DNA of 64,000 bases from Liolophura sinensis. Lineage: Eukaryota > Mollusca > Polyplacophora > Chitonida > Chitonidae. Position numbers and translations under genes: made by a program. Position 1 is the first letter of the stretch; each line of letters starts with the position of its first letter. The stretch is from NCBI RefSeq assembly GCF_032854445.1, contig NC_088303.1:4659501-4723500 (forward strand), read 5' to 3'. A model generated the notes under the pieces. It searched no databases. It was not told the origin of the DNA and saw nothing but the letters and a program-made list of their open reading frames with translations. This document shows, in pieces, positions 60,835 through 64,000 of the stretch.

Positions 60835-61672
60835 GTTAATATTAACCCGAAATGCTTAACTATAGTGGACAATAAGTTATTAATATTAACCCGGAATACT
60901 TAACCATAGTGGACAATAAGTTATTAACGTTTACCCGGAATGCTTAACCATAGTGGATAATAAGTTATTAATATTAACCCGGAATGCATAACCATAGAGG
61001 ACAATGAGCTGGTAATATTAACCCTAAATGCATAACCATAGTGGACAATAAGCTATTAATATTAACCCGGAATGCTTAAGTATAGAGGAAAATAGGTTAT
61101 TAATATTAACCCGGAATACTTAACCATAGTGGACAATAAGTTATTAATGTTAACCCGGAATGCTTAACCATAGTGGATAATAAGTTATTAATATTAACCC
61201 GGAATGCATAACCATAGAGGACAATGAGCTGTTAATATTAACCCGAAATGCATAACCATAGTGGACAATAAGGTATTAATATTAACCCGGAATGCTTAAG
61301 TATAGAGGAAAATAGGTTATTAATATTAACCCAGAATGCTTAACCACAGAGAACAATAAGCCATTAATATTAAGTTGGAATGCATAACCATAGCGGACCA
61401 TGAGCTATTAATATTAACTCGGAATGCATAAGCATAGAGGACAGTAAGTTATTAATATTAATCCGGAATGCTTAACCATATAGGACAATAAGCTATTAAT
61501 ATTAAATTGGAATTCATAACCATAGAGGACAACAAGCTATTAATATTAACCCGGAATGCATAACCATGGAGGACAATAAGTTAACAATAACCCGGAATGC
61601 TTAACCATAGAGGGCAATAAGCTATTAATATTAACCCGGAATGCTCAACCATAGAGGACAATACGCTGTTTT
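60835..61672. repeat. 44-bp minisatellite, about 19 copies
   Basis: Unit of 44 bp: ATTAACCCGGAATGCTTAAC then CATAGTGGACAATAAGTTAT TAAT. The rare variant GCTTAAGTATAGAGGAAAAT occurs at 61074 and 61294, 220 bp (five units) apart, showing a higher-order duplication. Right-hand units are more diverged. Confidence 0.96.
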
Positions 61673-62194
61673 TCTCTAATAGTTTATGTCCATCCATCGC
61701 TGTTTTCTAACCGAAACTCATGGTACATATGCTGATGGCTGGCTTCTTTCATGATGTCGTATTAGGTGCTGGGTGGATTTATACATACCCATTCACCTGT
61801 GCATCACTGATACAAGTATTATATAGTACTATAGTAAACTTCGCTTAAGTGCGATCTCAGGTATTTTACATAATATATGGTCATCATTAATGAAGTGTAA
61901 TTGGGCTGAAAAATCATCTCAGCCTGCCGGAGATAATGTCCATTCCACTTACCGTGTTTCAGTGCTTTATGGTAAAAGCCTTGCCCCCGAGTCAGACGCT
62001 TTGTCACATATCACGTTGTCTTTTCTCGCGAGTTTCACTGTTTGTTAACAATAGTTAATACCGGCTGTTGGAAGCAATGCCTCCAATAGATCAGGTGCAG
62101 TGCTAACAGTAATTTTAACTTCTGATGATCGATCAGTATAAAAGAGGAGGGGTGGGAATCCGTCCTGTTACAAGGAGCCACATCACACGTACAT
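61673..62194. other. unannotated stretch
   Basis: No gene or repeat recognised. Confidence 0.5.
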
Positions 62195-62288
62195 GCTCTC
62201 TAAGGACACATTCGTCGTCATATAGACTGAAAAATTGTTAAGTAGGAGGTTAAGCCCTAAGCGCTCACTCACTCACTCACTCACTCGA
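62195..62288 (+). repeat. second SINE family, 3' fragment
   Basis: AAGGACACATTCGTCGTCAT, AAAATTGTTAAGTAGGAGGT TAAGCCCTAAGCGC and a (CACT)n tail match the 3' end of the element at 8423-8757 in opposite orientation. Confidence 0.8.
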
Positions 62289-62532
62289 TCGGTATATATG
62301 AACTAGGTGAAGTAGTCTTAATATGGAGATATGGATGTGACGTCCTGGATGAATTAGCATATTAGTGTAGTTGTATTCTATTCCCATTAGTTTTTACCGC
62401 TCATTGGCATTTACAAAGCAAAGTTAATGTAACTAAAACCTTTTAGCATAGAGAGTAAAACGAGAGCAGCGATAACAGCGTTGTTATCGGTGAAAGGTCA
62501 CACGTTACCGATGAAATACTGCCTCTTGCCAG

Positions 62533-62569
62533 TTTACCTCAGTTAGGGTTTTATTCTAACTGAGGTAAA
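62533..62569. repeat. 14-bp perfect inverted repeat (hairpin)
   Basis: TTTACCTCAGTTAG (62533-62546) and CTAACTGAGGTAAA (62556-62569) can form a 14-bp stem with a 9-nt loop. There is no T run typical of a terminator; function unknown. Confidence 0.85.
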
Positions 62570-62835
62570 ACCGGTACAACTTACACCCGCCCTGGCACCC
62601 TAGCTTCAGTAAATTTAGGTTAAAACAATGAGAAGAGATGGTTGTTACAAATTATTAGATGTCACGAGTCTGCAAGTGCTGTGTTGTCATCGGATTTAAC
62701 ATACAATCACATGAGAGCACTGTATAGGGCCTAGGCCCCGGGGATGCTTAGTGCACCGGCAAGATACCATACACCAGACGGCGATAGAGAACAGAGTCCT
62801 ACTAAACGTTATGTGGCCTTGCGGGTACAATGACC

Positions 62836-62967
62836 AGGGACCCGTTTCACAAAGCACACGTAACACTACGTGCACTTAACTATCATGGCGACCAGCATGG
62901 TAGGTATTACGTCGCCATGACAGTTACGTGAGCGTAGCGCTTTGTGTGCTTTACGAAATGGGCCCCT
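62836..62967. mobile_element. fold-back, MITE-like element
   Basis: The left end AGGGACCCGTTTCACAAAGC and the right end, whose reverse complement is AGGGGCCCATTTCGTAAAGC, are imperfect terminal inverted repeats. Pairing continues inward (ACTATCATGGCGAC against GTCGCCATGACAGT), so almost the whole 132 bp is a palindrome. This is the layout of a short non-autonomous DNA transposon. No target-site duplication is clear and no transposase is in the window. Confidence 0.7.
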
Positions 62968-64000
62968 GATCTGTTATTACCTATCGGGGATGATCAGAAG
63001 AACGTAGCTATTTAGACCATGGTGGTGAAGCGACACGAACAGTCGCGTGAGAACAAAGGCGCATGTTCATTTGCCACAGTAAATATATATGGTTGAATTA
63101 TGCCAGAGAACTGAATGCGCCTCGCATATTAATACCCGCTTCCATCTATTGCTCTCGTGTATGCTTCACCGCTGTCTTCCAGGACCACCTTTACCAGGAG
63201 TAATAACATAATATTGATTAACTAAGGAATTCCGTTCTTTTTTCCGTTAATCTGGCACTGGGGGGTTCTTTAGAGTTGATTGGGACACAAACGGCTCTAT
63301 ATACTTGATGGGATACTCGGGTAGACATAAAGATGCCATTTGTGCGAGCTTTAAAGGAAGAGTGTTGCACTTGGAAGCCGATTGACAGAGTTTGATAATC
63401 GCGACCAACACATAAAAGTGACCTCACAGTTCACAACTGAAGTATTACAAATTCCTAGCAGAGAATGTTATCTGGCTAATTCAGTGTATATTTTATAGCG
63501 AAACGAAAATGCCATTAGAAATGTCACTGTGCCATCAGGCTTCGTGTTTTTGTTTTGTCTGTCATTTCATTAGCCCTTATACATGAACATTACAGCACAA
63601 CAGCTAGATTGTTCCACAACATCCAGTGCCCTTAGACTTGACCTTTTGTTTGTCACCCTACACTCGGCATCGCAGTGTCATCGGTTTGGCCTGCTGGCTC
63701 AGCCAAACATAATTATGTTATGTGCCAGTGTAGATGGATTATGCATGGTGCTAGGGGAAGTCTAAGTTGCTACTAATTAGGCACGTATGAAGAAGAGGCC
63801 ACATTTCCCTCTGACTGTTTGTTACACTGTCTTTGCTGATCTCCTTTTACCCTCTGTGCCGTAGTCTTTCATATGTAAAATTGTTTACCTGGGTTAGTTT
63901 TACTTTTCAGTCGCAGTAATATTTTTGATGTGAAGCAGATTCTTAGCGATTCAAGTTTCGTCATTTTTTATTCTAAAACCATTGTTTGAAAGACTGACAT
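62968..64000. other. unannotated stretch to window end
   Basis: No supported gene; frames at 63218-63427 and 63583-63765 show no domain. Confidence 0.5.

Overview
This is animal genomic DNA from an AT-rich, gene-poor region. The one gene I recognise is split by a GT-AG intron. The rest is introns, intergenic DNA, tRNA-headed SINEs, microsatellites and many minisatellites, with one 200-N assembly gap (26252-26451). The commonest SINE has a tRNA-like head, a conserved middle and a tail ending in AAATAAATAAA. I associate this type with molluscs and other lophotrochozoans (Meta-domain-like SINEs), so a mollusc is my best guess. That is inference from recall, not a database match.

The gene is a two-coding-exon protein arginine methyltransferase 6 (PRMT6) on the minus strand. 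Exon 1 is 6205-5979 and exon 2 is 4060-3160. The splice falls inside an arginine codon and gives an uninterrupted 375-residue protein with the S-adenosylmethionine-binding motif, the double-E loop and the THW loop. Its 1.9 kb intron carries a full-length SINE with a perfect 13-bp target-site duplication. A possible non-coding first exon and promoter (ETS motif next to a strong splice donor) lies near 7421-7433. A second SINE lies about 400 bp past the stop codon.

Layout: 1-1670, 72-bp minisatellite; 2.2-7.4 kb, PRMT6 and its flanks; 7.4-13.2 kb, SINEs of at least three kinds in otherwise blank DNA; 13.2-17.1 kb, arrays with units of about 130, 89 and 42 bp; 17.1-22.9 kb, mostly blank with SINEs; 22.97-26.25 kb, a 32-bp minisatellite with nested higher-order repeats, interrupted by a SINE and ending at the gap; 26.7-27.3 kb, 48-bp array; 27.8 kb, (AG)n; 29.8-32.1 kb, arrays of about 50 and 21 bp; 34.3-35.6 kb, 34-bp array; 36.8-37.1 kb, 10-bp array; 38.6-39.1 kb, SINE pieces; 44.2-46.2 kb, arrays of about 61 bp, GT-rich and 45 bp; 50.8-51.4 kb, two 31-bp arrays in opposite orientation around a (TA)n block; 58.0-58.7 kb, array of 29 and about 53 bp; 60.8-61.7 kb, 44-bp array; 62.8 kb, a fold-back element.

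I found no other convincing protein-coding gene between 7.5 and 64 kb. The open frames there fall in repeats or read as random translation. The region may be intergenic, or it may include long introns and first exons of genes outside the window; candidate promoter or exon signals are given with low confidence. The most distinctive property is the density of unrelated minisatellites, several with higher-order structure, and the inverted pair at 51 kb.
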